In this document: one piece after another, positions 51,738-60,272 of the stretch
Position numbering within the stretch: position 1 is the first letter of the stretch
Layout: every line of letters starts with the position of its first letter
Assembly (NCBI GenBank): GCA_039208375.1
Contig: JBCCRC010000003.1
Location: 1 to 64,000, forward strand
Origin: JANQPC01 sp039208375
GTDB taxonomy: Bacteria > Pseudomonadota > Alphaproteobacteria > Rhodobacterales > Rhodobacteraceae
DNA: 64,000 nt
Reading direction: 5' to 3'
Translations under genes and position numbers: made by a program
Notes under the pieces: model-generated
What the model saw: the letters and a program-made list of their open reading frames with translations, nothing else
The model's database searches: none
Told to the model about the DNA's origin: nothing

Positions 51738-53015
51738 ATGAACATCCTCATTCTGGGCGGCGGCGGGCGCGAACATGCGCTCGCCTGGGCCGCGCTGCAG
51801 AACCCCAAATGTGACCGGCTGGTCGTGGCCCCCGGCAATGCCGGAATCGCCGCAATTGCCGAATGCGCGACGGTGAACATCGAAGATGGTGGCGCGGTGG
51901 CCACGTTTGCGGAGGAAAACGCCATCGATTTCGTGATAATCGGCCCTGAAGCGCCCCTCGCCGCAGGGGTGGCGGACCGGCTGCGCGAGGCGGGGCTTCT
52001 GGTATTCGGCCCATCCGCGGCGGCAGCGGCGCTGGAAGCCTCGAAAACCTTTACCAAGGAGATCTGCGATGCCGCGCGGGCGCCGACAGCGGCCTGGGCC
52101 CAGTTTGAGGAGGCGGAGGCCGCGAAGGACTACGTGCGCTCGCAGGGCGCGCCGATCGTGATCAAGGCCGATGGGCTCGCCGCGGGCAAGGGCGTGGTGG
52201 TGGCGATGGAAGAGGCGGAGGCGATTGCGGCCATTGATGAGATGTTTGCCGGGGCCTTCGGGGCGGCGGGCGCGCGCGTGGTGATCGAAGAGTTCATGAG
52301 CGGCGAAGAGGCGAGCTTTTTCGTGCTCTGCGATGGCGAGACGGTACTGCCCATCGGCACCGCGCAGGATCACAAGCGCATCGGCGAGGGCGATACCGGG
52401 CCCAACACCGGCGGTATGGGCGCCTATTCGCCCGCTCCAATCCTGAGTAGCGCGGTGGCCGAGCGTGCGCTTGCCGAGATCATCCGCCCCACCGTCGCCG
52501 AGATGGCGCGGCGCGGCACCCCGTATCAGGGCGTGCTTTACGCTGGGCTCATGATCGACGACGGCGCACCCCGGCTGGTGGAATACAACGCCCGTTTCGG
52601 GGACCCGGAGTGCCAGGTGCTGATGATGCGGCTGGGAGGCCAAGCCTTTGACCTGATCCATGCCGCAGCAGAGGGGCGGCTTAGCGAGATGGCAGTGCAC
52701 TGGGCCGACGATCACGCGATCACGGTGGTCATGGCCGCCGAGGGCTATCCCGGTGCCTATGACAAAGGGGCGCCGATTTCCGGCCTGGGCGATGTTGCGG
52801 AAGACAGTTTTCACATGGTCTTTCACGCAGGCACTGCCGAAAGCGATGGCGGCATCGTTACCGCGGGCGGGCGGGTGCTGAACGTTACTGCGCGGGGGGC
52901 AAGCCTGGCTGAGGCGCAATCGCGGGCCTACGCAATGGTGGCCCGGATCGGCTGGCCTGGCGCGCAGTACCGCCGGGATATCGGCTGGCGCGCTCTGGAA
53001 CCGGGGGAGAGGTAA
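51738..53015 (+). CDS. purD: Phosphoribosylamine-glycine ligase
   Basis: A 425-residue ATP-grasp ligase, the second enzyme of purine synthesis, joining glycine to phosphoribosylamine. The start MNILILGGGGREHALAWA gives the standard N-terminus, and GGAGGGG lies upstream. Motifs are VIIGPEAPLAAGVAD, KADGLAAGKGVVVA (ATP-grasp lysine), IGEGDTGPNTGGMGAYSPAP and EYNARFGDPECQVLMMRL. It diverges from the GRDP-like pair. The frame is open 18 codons upstream but without similarity. Confidence 0.98.
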   Translation: MNILILGGGGREHALAWAALQNPKCDRLVVAPGNAGIAAIAECATVNIEDGGAVATFAEENAIDFVIIGPEAPLAAGVADRLREAGLLVFGPSAAAAALEASKTFTKEICDAARAPTAAWAQFEEAEAAKDYVRSQGAPIVIKADGLAAGKGVVVAMEEAEAIAAIDEMFAGAFGAAGARVVIEEFMSGEEASFFVLCDGETVLPIGTAQDHKRIGEGDTGPNTGGMGAYSPAPILSSAVAERALAEIIRPTVAEMARRGTPYQGVLYAGLMIDDGAPRLVEYNARFGDPECQVLMMRLGGQAFDLIHAAAEGRLSEMAVHWADDHAITVVMAAEGYPGAYDKGAPISGLGDVAEDSFHMVFHAGTAESDGGIVTAGGRVLNVTARGASLAEAQSRAYAMVARIGWPGAQYRRDIGWRALEPGER

Positions 53016-53115
53016 GCCGATCACGAGCCCGCGCGCGTGGCCAACAACCGCTTGCACCACGGCCCCCTCGCCTTTAGATACCCACCGCACCCCAGCCCGG
53101 AAGGCCCTCGCCCCG

Positions 53116-53472
53116 ATGGAAAACGTTGTTCTGATCGTTCACCTGATCCTCGCGCTCGCATTGATCGCGGTGGTGCTGTTGCAGCGCTCGGAAGGCGGCG
53201 GCCTGGGCATGGGCGGCGGTGGCGGCGGCGGGGTCTCCTCGCGTGGGCAGGTCACCGCGCTCGGCAAGCTCACCTGGGCCTTCGGTGTGGCCTTCACGGC
53301 GACCTCGATTACGCTGACGATCATCGCCGCGCAGAACTCGGCCGACACCTCAGTGATCGACCGGCTGGGCATCGAAGCGCCGGCGGGCGACACCTCGGTT
53401 CCCGCGCCTGCGGGCGATCTTCTGCCCCCGCCAGCCGGCGGTGGGCTCGTGGCCCCGCCCCCCGTCGAGTAG
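53116..53472 (+). CDS. secG: Preprotein translocase subunit SecG
   Basis: A 118-residue protein with two helices, MENVVLIVHLILALALIAVVLL and GKLTWAFGVAFTATSITLTIIA, and the SecG signature LLQRSEGGGLGMGGGGGGGV between them. SecG is the small accessory subunit of SecYEG. The C-terminal Pro-rich tail (PAPAGDLLPPPAGGG) is longer than in E. coli but usual in this bacterial group. It sits upstream of pyrG, an order common in alphaproteobacteria. Confidence 0.95.
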   Translation: MENVVLIVHLILALALIAVVLLQRSEGGGLGMGGGGGGGVSSRGQVTALGKLTWAFGVAFTATSITLTIIAAQNSADTSVIDRLGIEAPAGDTSVPAPAGDLLPPPAGGGLVAPPPVE

Positions 53473-53642
53473 CAGCTAGCGAACGGCAGCCCTTGGGGCC
53501 GCACAGTTATTAACCCACAGGATATAGCGGCGCTCTTGTTCCGCGCCGCCGAATCTCTTATGCGGTGAGTCCCGTGAGACTGGTTGGCCGCCCACGCGGA
53601 ATGAACCGTCTCGGATGAGGCTCGCGGGGTATCCGGCACAGC

Positions 53643-55286
53643 ATGGCACGTTTCGTCTTCATCACCGGCGGTGTGGTTTCCTCGCTCGGGAAAGGGCTTG
53701 CCTCGGCGGCGCTTGGCGCGCTTCTGCAGGCGCGCGGCTATTCGGTGCGGCTGCGCAAGCTCGACCCCTACCTGAACGTGGATCCCGGCACGATGAGCCC
53801 GTTTGAGCACGGCGAGGTCTTCGTCACCGACGATGGCGCGGAGACCGACCTGGACCTTGGCCACTACGAACGCTTCACGGGCGTCGCGGCACGAGCGACC
53901 GACAGTGTGTCATCCGGCCGGATCTACTCCAATGTGCTCGAAAAAGAGCGGCGCGGCGATTACCTGGGCAAAACGATCCAGGTGATCCCCCACGTGACCA
54001 ATGAAATCAAGGAATTCATCGCCATCGGCGAGGATGAGGTCGATTTCATGCTGTGCGAGATCGGCGGCACGGTGGGCGATATCGAGGGGCTGCCGTTTTT
54101 CGAGGCGATCCGCCAGTTCGCGCAGGACAAACCGCGCGGGCAATGCATCTTCATGCACCTCACGCTCCTGCCCTATATCGCGGCCTCGGGCGAGTTGAAG
54201 ACGAAGCCCACCCAGCATTCGGTGAAGGAACTCCGCTCCATCGGGCTGGCCCCCGATATTCTCGTCTGCCGCTCCGATCAGCCGATCCCGGAGAAGGAGC
54301 GTGAGAAGATCGCCCTGTTCTGCAACGTGCGCAAAGAGGATGTGATCGCGGCGCCCGATCTGCGTTCGATCTACGAAGCGCCGCTGGCCTATCATCGCGA
54401 GGGGCTCGACCAGGCGGTGCTCGATGCTTTCCGGATCGCGCCCGCACCCAAGCCGAACCTCGCGCGCTGGCAGGATGTGCAGGATCGCATCTTCAACGCC
54501 GAGGGCGTGGTGAAGGTGGCGATCGTGGGCAAATACACCCAGCTCGAAGACGCCTATAAATCCATCGCCGAGGCGCTCACCCATGGCGGCATGGCCAATC
54601 GCGTGCGGGTGGAAAGCGAATGGATCGATGCGGAAATCTTCGAACGCGAGGATCCTGCGCCGTATCTTGAGGGTTTTCACGCGATCCTCGTGCCGGGCGG
54701 GTTCGGGGAACGGGGCACGGAAGGCAAGATCCGCGCCGCGGAATTCGCCCGCACCCGCAAGATCCCCTATCTGGGCATCTGCCTCGGCATGCAGATGGCG
54801 GTGATCGAAACCGCCCGAAACCTCGCAGGGTTGGAGACGGCGGGATCGGAGGAGTTTGATCACGAGGCGGGGCAGAAGCGGTTCGAACCGGTGGTCTACC
54901 ACCTCAAGGAATGGGTGCAGGGCAACCGCACGGTGGCGCGCAAGGTGGAAGATGACAAGGGCGGCACGATGCGGCTCGGCGCCTATACCGCGAACCTCGC
55001 AGAAGGCTCGAAAGTGGCCGAAGTGTACGGCACGCTGGCCATCGAGGAACGCCACCGCCACCGCTACGAGGTAGATATCAAGTACCGAAAGAAGTTGGAG
55101 AAGCAGGGGCTGTCTTTTTCCGGCATGTCGCCCGATGGGCGGTTGCCCGAGATCGTGGAAGTCAACGATCACCCGTGGTTCATCGGCGTACAGTTCCACC
55201 CCGAGTTGAAATCGAAACCGTTTGCGCCGCATCCGTTATTTGCTGATTTTGTGCGCGCTGCGAAGGAAGTCTCGCGCTTGGTATAG
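53643..55286 (+). CDS. pyrG: CTP synthase
   Basis: A 547-residue enzyme that aminates UTP to CTP using glutamine. It starts MARFVFITGGVVSSLGKGL, the P-loop of the synthase domain, followed by RLRKLDPYLNVDPGTMSPFEHGEV. The C-terminal class I glutaminase domain has the nucleophile in YLGICLGMQMAVIE and the catalytic pair in FHPELKSKP. It is the third gene in the purD-secG-pyrG run but has a 170-base gap from secG, in which no tRNA or clear promoter was recognised. Confidence 0.98.
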   Translation: MARFVFITGGVVSSLGKGLASAALGALLQARGYSVRLRKLDPYLNVDPGTMSPFEHGEVFVTDDGAETDLDLGHYERFTGVAARATDSVSSGRIYSNVLEKERRGDYLGKTIQVIPHVTNEIKEFIAIGEDEVDFMLCEIGGTVGDIEGLPFFEAIRQFAQDKPRGQCIFMHLTLLPYIAASGELKTKPTQHSVKELRSIGLAPDILVCRSDQPIPEKEREKIALFCNVRKEDVIAAPDLRSIYEAPLAYHREGLDQAVLDAFRIAPAPKPNLARWQDVQDRIFNAEGVVKVAIVGKYTQLEDAYKSIAEALTHGGMANRVRVESEWIDAEIFEREDPAPYLEGFHAILVPGGFGERGTEGKIRAAEFARTRKIPYLGICLGMQMAVIETARNLAGLETAGSEEFDHEAGQKRFEPVVYHLKEWVQGNRTVARKVEDDKGGTMRLGAYTANLAEGSKVAEVYGTLAIEERHRHRYEVDIKYRKKLEKQGLSFSGMSPDGRLPEIVEVNDHPWFIGVQFHPELKSKPFAPHPLFADFVRAAKEVSRLV

Positions 55287-55340
55287 GCGCAAGGGCCCAA
55301 TTTTGTTTGCGGCAATGCGCCCCTCGGCTAGGCTTCGTGG

Positions 55341-56051
55341 ATGCGCGCCCTTCTCGCCCTTCTCGCCCTCACCCTTCCCGTTTCGGCAGATCCGGTTGTA
55401 AGGGTGCCCTATGCGGAGCTTGAAGGGCGGCTCGTTGCGCGGATCGATTTTGAGGATTACCCGCGCCACCTATCCCCCGGCACAAAGCTTGATGGAATCC
55501 AGCCCGCAAAGGGCGCGGCGTTTGGGGAGCGATTTGAGGGCCAAACGTTGCTGGCCTCTGACGGATATGACGTGGTGGTCGCCGATCCCGCAGGGCCGCT
55601 ACGGCTGGCGGCGGGCGCGCCCGGCGAGAACCTTTCGGTGAGCTTCATCTACATGCTGTCAAATCAACTGGAGGGTTTGGCCTCTCCCGGGTACCCGGCG
55701 CGGGAGGCGAGCGGCGAGGGCGCAGTGGCGGTGTTGTTCGAGCGTGATCAGTTTGCGCTCGGGTTCCGGGTAGCCGCGGAACCGCAGCCACGTGATGGCG
55801 CCGGAGAGCCGGGGCGCATGACGGTGGCGTTCTACCGGCGCGACGGGGTGCGGATCGCAGAGCTAGAGATTGCGCTCGATTGGGGGCGCGGGGATTACGG
55901 CTTTCTTCGCGAGGGTGAGGCAGCGGATATCGCAGGCATCACGATCACCAATCGCGATCCAGCGGGAATCGCGATCGATGACTTGATTTTCGATAACAAC
56001 CTGGCGATCGGGCAGGCCATTTTCCCGCCATACGAGAATTCTAAAGGCTGA
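55341..56051 (+). CDS. Secreted protein of unknown function
   Basis: A 236-residue protein with a signal peptide MRALLALLALTLPVSADP. The mature part resembles PEP-CTERM-like or choice-of-anchor beta domains: FEDYPRHLSPGTKLDGI, then a run of beta strands and the C-terminal AGIAIDDLIFDNNLAIGQA, a carbohydrate-binding-like end. It has no Cys in the mature part and no membrane helix. I do not recognise a family, so the role is unknown. It starts about 54 bases after pyrG on the same strand. Confidence 0.7.
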   Translation: MRALLALLALTLPVSADPVVRVPYAELEGRLVARIDFEDYPRHLSPGTKLDGIQPAKGAAFGERFEGQTLLASDGYDVVVADPAGPLRLAAGAPGENLSVSFIYMLSNQLEGLASPGYPAREASGEGAVAVLFERDQFALGFRVAAEPQPRDGAGEPGRMTVAFYRRDGVRIAELEIALDWGRGDYGFLREGEAADIAGITITNRDPAGIAIDDLIFDNNLAIGQAIFPPYENSKG

Positions 56052-56541
56052 ATTACAGGGAAACGCAGCGTTGCCCATGACGCAACAAAGCGAATGTGGC
56101 AGGCGTTTCGATACAATCTTGGCTGATTGATTAACGTGATTGTCGCGATTTAGGTGACAAACCGGGCCATATTCGCAGGGCTTGCGCGGAATTCCGCTGA
56201 TTGTGCCGCACGTGGCATCGGGTTTCCCAACTGTGGCGAAATCTGGGCACCGCCTGGAACACAGAACTGTCACGGAAATGAGCTTTCTCGTCCGACTGTC
56301 GACAAAGGCCCCCGCTTTAAGGCCGGTGTGGCGGACGCGCAGTACGCCGTCCGTGTGACAAGTGTGTTGGTTGGGAACGCGCCGGGCCGCAGGGTTCGGC
56401 GCGTTTCACTTTCGGCTCGTCCGGGCGGCCCACCGGCGGGCGGCCTTATACGGCCCGCTAACGGATTTGCCGTCAGACCTGTCGGTGCATCGGGGCGCGG
56501 CCCTTCTTTCCCCAACGGGACGGCTGGCATATATGGTGCGC
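56052..56541. other. 490-base intergenic stretch with hairpins, no gene recognised
   Basis: The left 110 bases are richer in A and T, then GC-rich sequence follows. Two hairpins stand out: CGGACG with CGTCCG near 56332-56353, and CGCGCCG with CGGCGCG near 56378-56404 followed by TTTCACTTT, which looks like a terminator on the plus strand. This leaves room for a small RNA. No tRNA, tmRNA, 6S or SRP RNA pattern was recognised, and frames within it lack similarity. Confidence 0.5.
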
Positions 56542-56985
56542 ATGTTTGCCGATTTCCTGAACCGCCTCACCCGGCCAGAGCCGGAGCCGCTAAACGATAC
56601 TGATGCCCGTCTGGCGCTTACCGCGCTTTTGGTGCGGATCGCGAAATCCGATGGCGACTATGCGGCGGAAGAGGCCCGCCGCATTGAACGGCTGATCGCC
56701 AAGCGCTACGAGTTGTCCCCGTTCGAAGTGGCCGCCCTGAAACGGGAGGCCGAGGCTCTGGAGGGCGAGGCCCCCGACACGGTGCGTTTCACCCGCGCCA
56801 TCAAAGATGCCGTACCCTATGAAGAACGTGCGGGCGTGCTTGAGGCGATGTGGGACGTTGTGCTGGCCGATGGTGTTCGCGACCACGAAGAAGACGCCTT
56901 GTTGCGACTGGTCGCAAACCTTCTGGGCGTGAATGACCGCGATTCCGCACTTGCCCGGCAACGGGTGGAAGCCCGTCGCGGATGA
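56542..56985 (+). CDS. TerB-like tellurite-resistance family protein
   Basis: A 147-residue all-helical protein starting MFADFLNRLTRPEPEPLND. The TerB/DjlA-N-type repeats appear as ALLVRIAKSDGDYAAEEARRIERLI and MWDVVLADGVRDHEEDALLRLVANLLG, with the conserved acidic pairs that bind metal. Single TerB proteins are common in proteobacteria and need not confer tellurite resistance. ATG 56542 is chosen for the N-terminus; an in-frame ATG nine bases earlier (56533) is an alternative. It overlaps the next gene by four bases. Confidence 0.85.
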   Translation: MFADFLNRLTRPEPEPLNDTDARLALTALLVRIAKSDGDYAAEEARRIERLIAKRYELSPFEVAALKREAEALEGEAPDTVRFTRAIKDAVPYEERAGVLEAMWDVVLADGVRDHEEDALLRLVANLLGVNDRDSALARQRVEARRG

Positions 56986-57692
56986 TCGCCAGCCTGCCGA
57001 TGTATGACCGGCCGGAATGGGCCGCGGCATACGATGCGCTCTGGAGCGGGATCAAAAGCGCCTATGGCGGCGCCTTGCCCGATGCACTTGATCGCGGTGG
57101 TGACCCTTGGGCGCATTGGCACAGCCCCGATCTGGCCTTTTCACAAACCTGCGGGCTGCCCTACCGGATGGGCCTTTATAAAGCTGTGGACCTGATCGGC
57201 ACACCTGATTACGGCCTGCCCGGGTGCCCGCCCGGCTACTATCGCAGCGTGATCGTGGCGCGCGGGCCGGCGGCGGAGCCGATACCGGGGCCGGTACTTG
57301 CAGTGAATGATGGCCGTTCCCAATCGGGATGGGCGGCCGCTGTCGCGCACGGCGCGCCGTTTGACCGGGTGCTGGAGACTGGGGGGCATGCCGCCTCAGC
57401 CGCCGCAGTGGCTTTCGGTGATGCCGATTATGCGTTTATCGACGCGGTCAGCTGGCGAGGTATTTCTGCAGATCACCCCGAGCTTGAGGTGATTGGAGAG
57501 ACCACGCCCACGCCGGGCCTGCCTTATATCACCCGGAGGGGCGGCGATGCCGTTGGGCTCGCACGGGCAGTGGAGGCCGCCATCGCGGCGCTTGACCCCG
57601 CGCATCGGGCCACCACGGGCCTGGTTGGCCTCGCACATATCCCGCAATCGGCCTATCTGGCCCAACCCCTGCCGCCCCCTTTGCCGAATTAG
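56982..57692 (+). CDS. PhnD-like phosphate/phosphonate substrate-binding protein family member
   Basis: A 236-residue protein that starts MIASLPMYDRPEWAAAYDAL, without a clear signal peptide. Family features include LAFSQTCGLPYRMGL, ALDRGGD and YAFIDAVSW, the fold of periplasmic PhnD/SsuA-like proteins (PF12974-type). Because it lacks a leader, it may be cytoplasmic or may act as an enzyme of the same fold. Its ATG overlaps the TerB stop by four bases. An 8-base-pair hairpin lies in the gap to the ABC transporter, so it may not share their operon. Confidence 0.75.
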   Translation: MIASLPMYDRPEWAAAYDALWSGIKSAYGGALPDALDRGGDPWAHWHSPDLAFSQTCGLPYRMGLYKAVDLIGTPDYGLPGCPPGYYRSVIVARGPAAEPIPGPVLAVNDGRSQSGWAAAVAHGAPFDRVLETGGHAASAAAVAFGDADYAFIDAVSWRGISADHPELEVIGETTPTPGLPYITRRGGDAVGLARAVEAAIAALDPAHRATTGLVGLAHIPQSAYLAQPLPPPLPN

Positions 57693-57696
57693 GCGG

Positions 57697-57724
57697 CGTT
57701 TGCCCGGTTCCTCGGCGGCAAACG
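57697..57724 (+). terminator. Hairpin between the PhnD-like gene and the ABC transporter operon
   Basis: Arms CGTTTGCC and GGCAAACG (8 base pairs, loop 12) lie just after the PhnD-like stop. No T tract follows, so it may be an incomplete terminator or attenuator. It suggests that the ABC transporter genes start a new transcription unit. Confidence 0.45.
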
Positions 57725-57795
57725 GGTGATAAATATTGCATTTACCATGGAATCCGCCCTTACTCCGCAGCCGGGGCAATCATTTTGGGGGAGCC

Positions 57796-58569
57796 GTGCC
57801 GACCGCGCCGGTGATCGAGATTCGCGACCTGCACAAAAGCTTCGGGGCCCTCGAAGTTCTCAAGGGCGTGGACATGGTTGCGCCCAAAGGCCACGTGATT
57901 TCCCTGATTGGATCGTCCGGTTCCGGCAAATCGACGCTTTTGCGCTGCGCAAACCTTCTGGAAGACAGCCAGAAAGGTGACATTCTCTTTGAGGGCGAGC
58001 CCATTAAGTGGCGCGGCAATGGCGGCGGGCGCCATCCGGCAGACCGCGCGCAGGTCACCCGCATCCGCACCAATCTTTCGATGGTGTTCCAACAGTTTAA
58101 TCTTTGGGCGCATATGACGATACTCGAAAACGTCATGGAAGCCCCAGTAACCGTTCTGGGACGCGACCGGGCGGAGGTTGAAGACAAGGCGCGCATGTAT
58201 CTCGACAAAGTGGGGATCGGCGCGAAATGCGATGCCTATCCCGCGCAGCTTTCGGGCGGACAGCAGCAGCGTGCCGCGATCGCGCGCGCCCTGTGCATGG
58301 AACCGCGCGCGCTGCTATTTGATGAGCCCACCTCTGCGCTCGACCCCGAGTTGGAACAGGAAGTGGTGCGCGTGATCAAGGATCTCGCCCGCGAAGGACG
58401 CACCATGATCATCGTCACCCACGATATGCGGCTGGCGGCGGATGTAAGCGAACATGTCGTCTTCCTCCACCAGGGCCGCGTCGAAGAAGAGGGCGCGCCG
58501 GACACGCTGTTCGGCAGCCCGAAAACAGATCGGCTGCGGCAATTCCTAAGCGCGACGGCACCAGCCTAA
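57796..58569 (+). CDS. ABC transporter ATP-binding protein, polar amino acid/amine uptake type
   Basis: A 257-residue ATPase with Walker A GSSGSGKSTLLRC, the LSGGQQQRAAIARAL signature, Walker B ALLFDEPTSALDPEL and the switch His in VTHDMRL. The size and the FQQFNLWAHMTILENVMEAP segment match HisP/GlnQ/AapP proteins of polar amino acid importers. The GTG at 57796 follows GGGGGAG; a longer frame exists upstream but lacks similarity. It is the first gene of ATPase-SBP-permease-permease. Confidence 0.93.
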   Translation: MPTAPVIEIRDLHKSFGALEVLKGVDMVAPKGHVISLIGSSGSGKSTLLRCANLLEDSQKGDILFEGEPIKWRGNGGGRHPADRAQVTRIRTNLSMVFQQFNLWAHMTILENVMEAPVTVLGRDRAEVEDKARMYLDKVGIGAKCDAYPAQLSGGQQQRAAIARALCMEPRALLFDEPTSALDPELEQEVVRVIKDLAREGRTMIIVTHDMRLAADVSEHVVFLHQGRVEEEGAPDTLFGSPKTDRLRQFLSATAPA

Positions 58570-58596
58570 GACTTTAAGTTCAATGGGAGTAAACCA

Positions 58597-59316
58597 ATGA
58601 AAAAACTTATCCTTTCAACGGCAGCGCTGGCGATCTCGGCATCGTTCGCGATGGCGCAAGACATGGTGCGCATGGGCACCGAGGGCGCCTACCCTCCGTG
58701 GAACTTCATTAATGACGCGGGCGAGGTTGACGGGTTCGAGCGCGAGTTGGGCGATGAGCTTTGCAAGCGTGCAGAACTAACCTGCGAATGGGTGACGAAT
58801 GAGTGGGATTCGATCATCCCCAATCTCGTGTCGGGCAACTACGATGTGATCATCGCGGGCATGAGCATCACCGATGAGCGGGACGAGGTGATTGATTTCA
58901 CTGCCAATTATACTCCGCCAGATCCGTCAGCCTACGTCGCCATGTCGGAAGATGCTGATGTGGATGGCGGCGTGGTTGCCGCGCAAGTGGGCACGATCCA
59001 GGCCGGTTTCATTGCCGAAAGCGGGGCGACGCTGGTGGAATTTGCCACACCAGACGAAACCATCGCGGCGGTCAAGAACGGCGAGGCCGATGCGGTGCTG
59101 GCCGATAAAAGCTTCCTCGCCCCGATCGTGGAGGCCGACGCCGACCTGATGTTTGTGGGCGACGATGTTCCGCTGGGTGATGGCGTAGGCATGGGCATTC
59201 GCGAAACGGATGCCGAGCTGAAGGCGAAGTTCGATGCCGCGATCCAGTCGATGAAAGACGATGGAACGCTGAACGCGATGATCGCCAAATGGGAAGTAAG
59301 CTCGCAGTTCGAGTGA
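58597..59316 (+). CDS. Family 3 periplasmic substrate-binding protein
   Basis: A 239-residue protein with signal peptide MKKLILSTAALAISASFAMAQ. The mature SBP_bac_3 fold has VRMGTEGAYPPWNFINDAGEVDGFE, IIAGMSITDERDEVIDFT and VKNGEADAVLADKSF. This family delivers polar amino acids, opines or related amines. Asp and Glu residues dominate the pocket region, which may suit cationic ligands, but that is inference. A 10-base-pair stem follows the stop, a design often linked to higher SBP expression. Confidence 0.93.
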   Translation: MKKLILSTAALAISASFAMAQDMVRMGTEGAYPPWNFINDAGEVDGFERELGDELCKRAELTCEWVTNEWDSIIPNLVSGNYDVIIAGMSITDERDEVIDFTANYTPPDPSAYVAMSEDADVDGGVVAAQVGTIQAGFIAESGATLVEFATPDETIAAVKNGEADAVLADKSFLAPIVEADADLMFVGDDVPLGDGVGMGIRETDAELKAKFDAAIQSMKDDGTLNAMIAKWEVSSQFE

Positions 59317-59332
59317 TTTGATCGCATGATCT

Positions 59333-59365
59333 GATCCGGGGCGGGCCACGCGCCTGCCCCGGATC
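59333..59365 (+). terminator. Strong intercistronic hairpin after the binding-protein gene
   Basis: GATCCGGGGC (59333-59342) pairs perfectly with GCCCCGGATC (59356-59365) around a 13-base loop. There is no T tract, so it likely partially terminates or protects the upstream mRNA. That fits excess production of the binding protein relative to the permeases. Confidence 0.65.
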
Positions 59366-59384
59366 CCCCCGGGGGAGAGGCGCC

Positions 59385-60272
59385 ATTTTCGAGTTCTGCA
59401 CGGATCCCGCCACGCTGGAGACCTGGCGCTGGATGGCTTGCTACCTGACAACAGGCAAGCACTCGAACTTCTACGTGGCCTTCGGAACCGTTCTTCTGCT
59501 TCTCGCGATCACTGCGCCCGCGGCGCTTCTCTTCGGCTTCGGCGGCGCAATGGCGGCGCGCTCGCGTTTCTTCCCGCTTTCTTGGTTTGGCCGGATCTAT
59601 ATCGCGATCGTGCGCGGGGTGCCCGATATCGCGTTTTTCCTGTTCTTCGTGATCGCGCTCGATCAGGCCTTCGAATACCTGCGCCACCGCTGGAAATGCC
59701 CGGACTGGGTGGAACCGGTGCGGCAGGGCAACGATTTCGTGGTGTGTCAGGCGGCAAAACTGCCGCTTTCGACAAGCCCGCAATGGATGCACGAAGTGTA
59801 CGGCTTTTCACTGGCGGTGCTGACCTTCGCCATCGTCTACGGCGCCTTTGCCGCCAACGTGCTTTACGGAGCGATGCAGGCGGTACCGCGCACACAGTTG
59901 GAAACGGCGGAAGCCTATGGGATGAGCCCGCGGCAAACCTTCTGGCGTATCCTTGTGCCGCAGATGTGGGTCTATGCGCTGCCAGGGCTGACAAATCTGT
60001 GGATGATTCTAATTAAGGCCACGCCGCTTTTGTTCCTGCTCGGCGTGGAAGACATCGTCTACTGGGCGCGGGAACTTGGGGGCACAGCCACGCCGCGCTT
60101 CACCGACTACCCGCACGGTGATTGGCGGATGTGGTACTTTCTCGCCCTTCTCGTCTTCTACCTCGGCTTCACGAAGCTGAGCGAGGCGGTCTTCGCCCGG
60201 ATCACCGAGCGCCTCTCCCACGGCCAGGCCACAGCGGCCGGCGAGGCGCAGCGGAAGGCGGCGCACGCATGA
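59385..60272 (+). CDS. ABC transporter permease, polar amino acid type (probable ATT start)
   Basis: A permease with about five membrane helices and the EAA loop EAYGMSPRQTFWRILVPQM. The first in-frame ATG is 59433, but 16 upstream codons back to ATT 59385 read IFEFCTDPATLETWRW. Those codons have coding-like GC content and a family-like N-terminus, and GGGGGAGAGG lies five bases before the ATT. No ATG, GTG or TTG is in that stretch; a CTG at 59415 is the only other candidate. Starting at ATT gives 295 residues. The gene overlaps the next permease by four bases (ATGA). Confidence 0.85.
   Translation: MFEFCTDPATLETWRWMACYLTTGKHSNFYVAFGTVLLLLAITAPAALLFGFGGAMAARSRFFPLSWFGRIYIAIVRGVPDIAFFLFFVIALDQAFEYLRHRWKCPDWVEPVRQGNDFVVCQAAKLPLSTSPQWMHEVYGFSLAVLTFAIVYGAFAANVLYGAMQAVPRTQLETAEAYGMSPRQTFWRILVPQMWVYALPGLTNLWMILIKATPLLFLLGVEDIVYWARELGGTATPRFTDYPHGDWRMWYFLALLVFYLGFTKLSEAVFARITERLSHGQATAAGEAQRKAAHA

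Noticed and set aside
50934..53090. A single 718-codon minus-strand frame that could be read as one large protein
   Set aside because: Its first 490 codons run antisense to purD and have no similarity. The real gene is the last 224 codons, starting at ATG 51608, with a family-like N-terminus.
53910..55232. A 440-codon open frame antisense to pyrG
   Set aside because: pyrG is unmistakable on the plus strand; the antisense frame has no ribosome binding site or recognisable domain.
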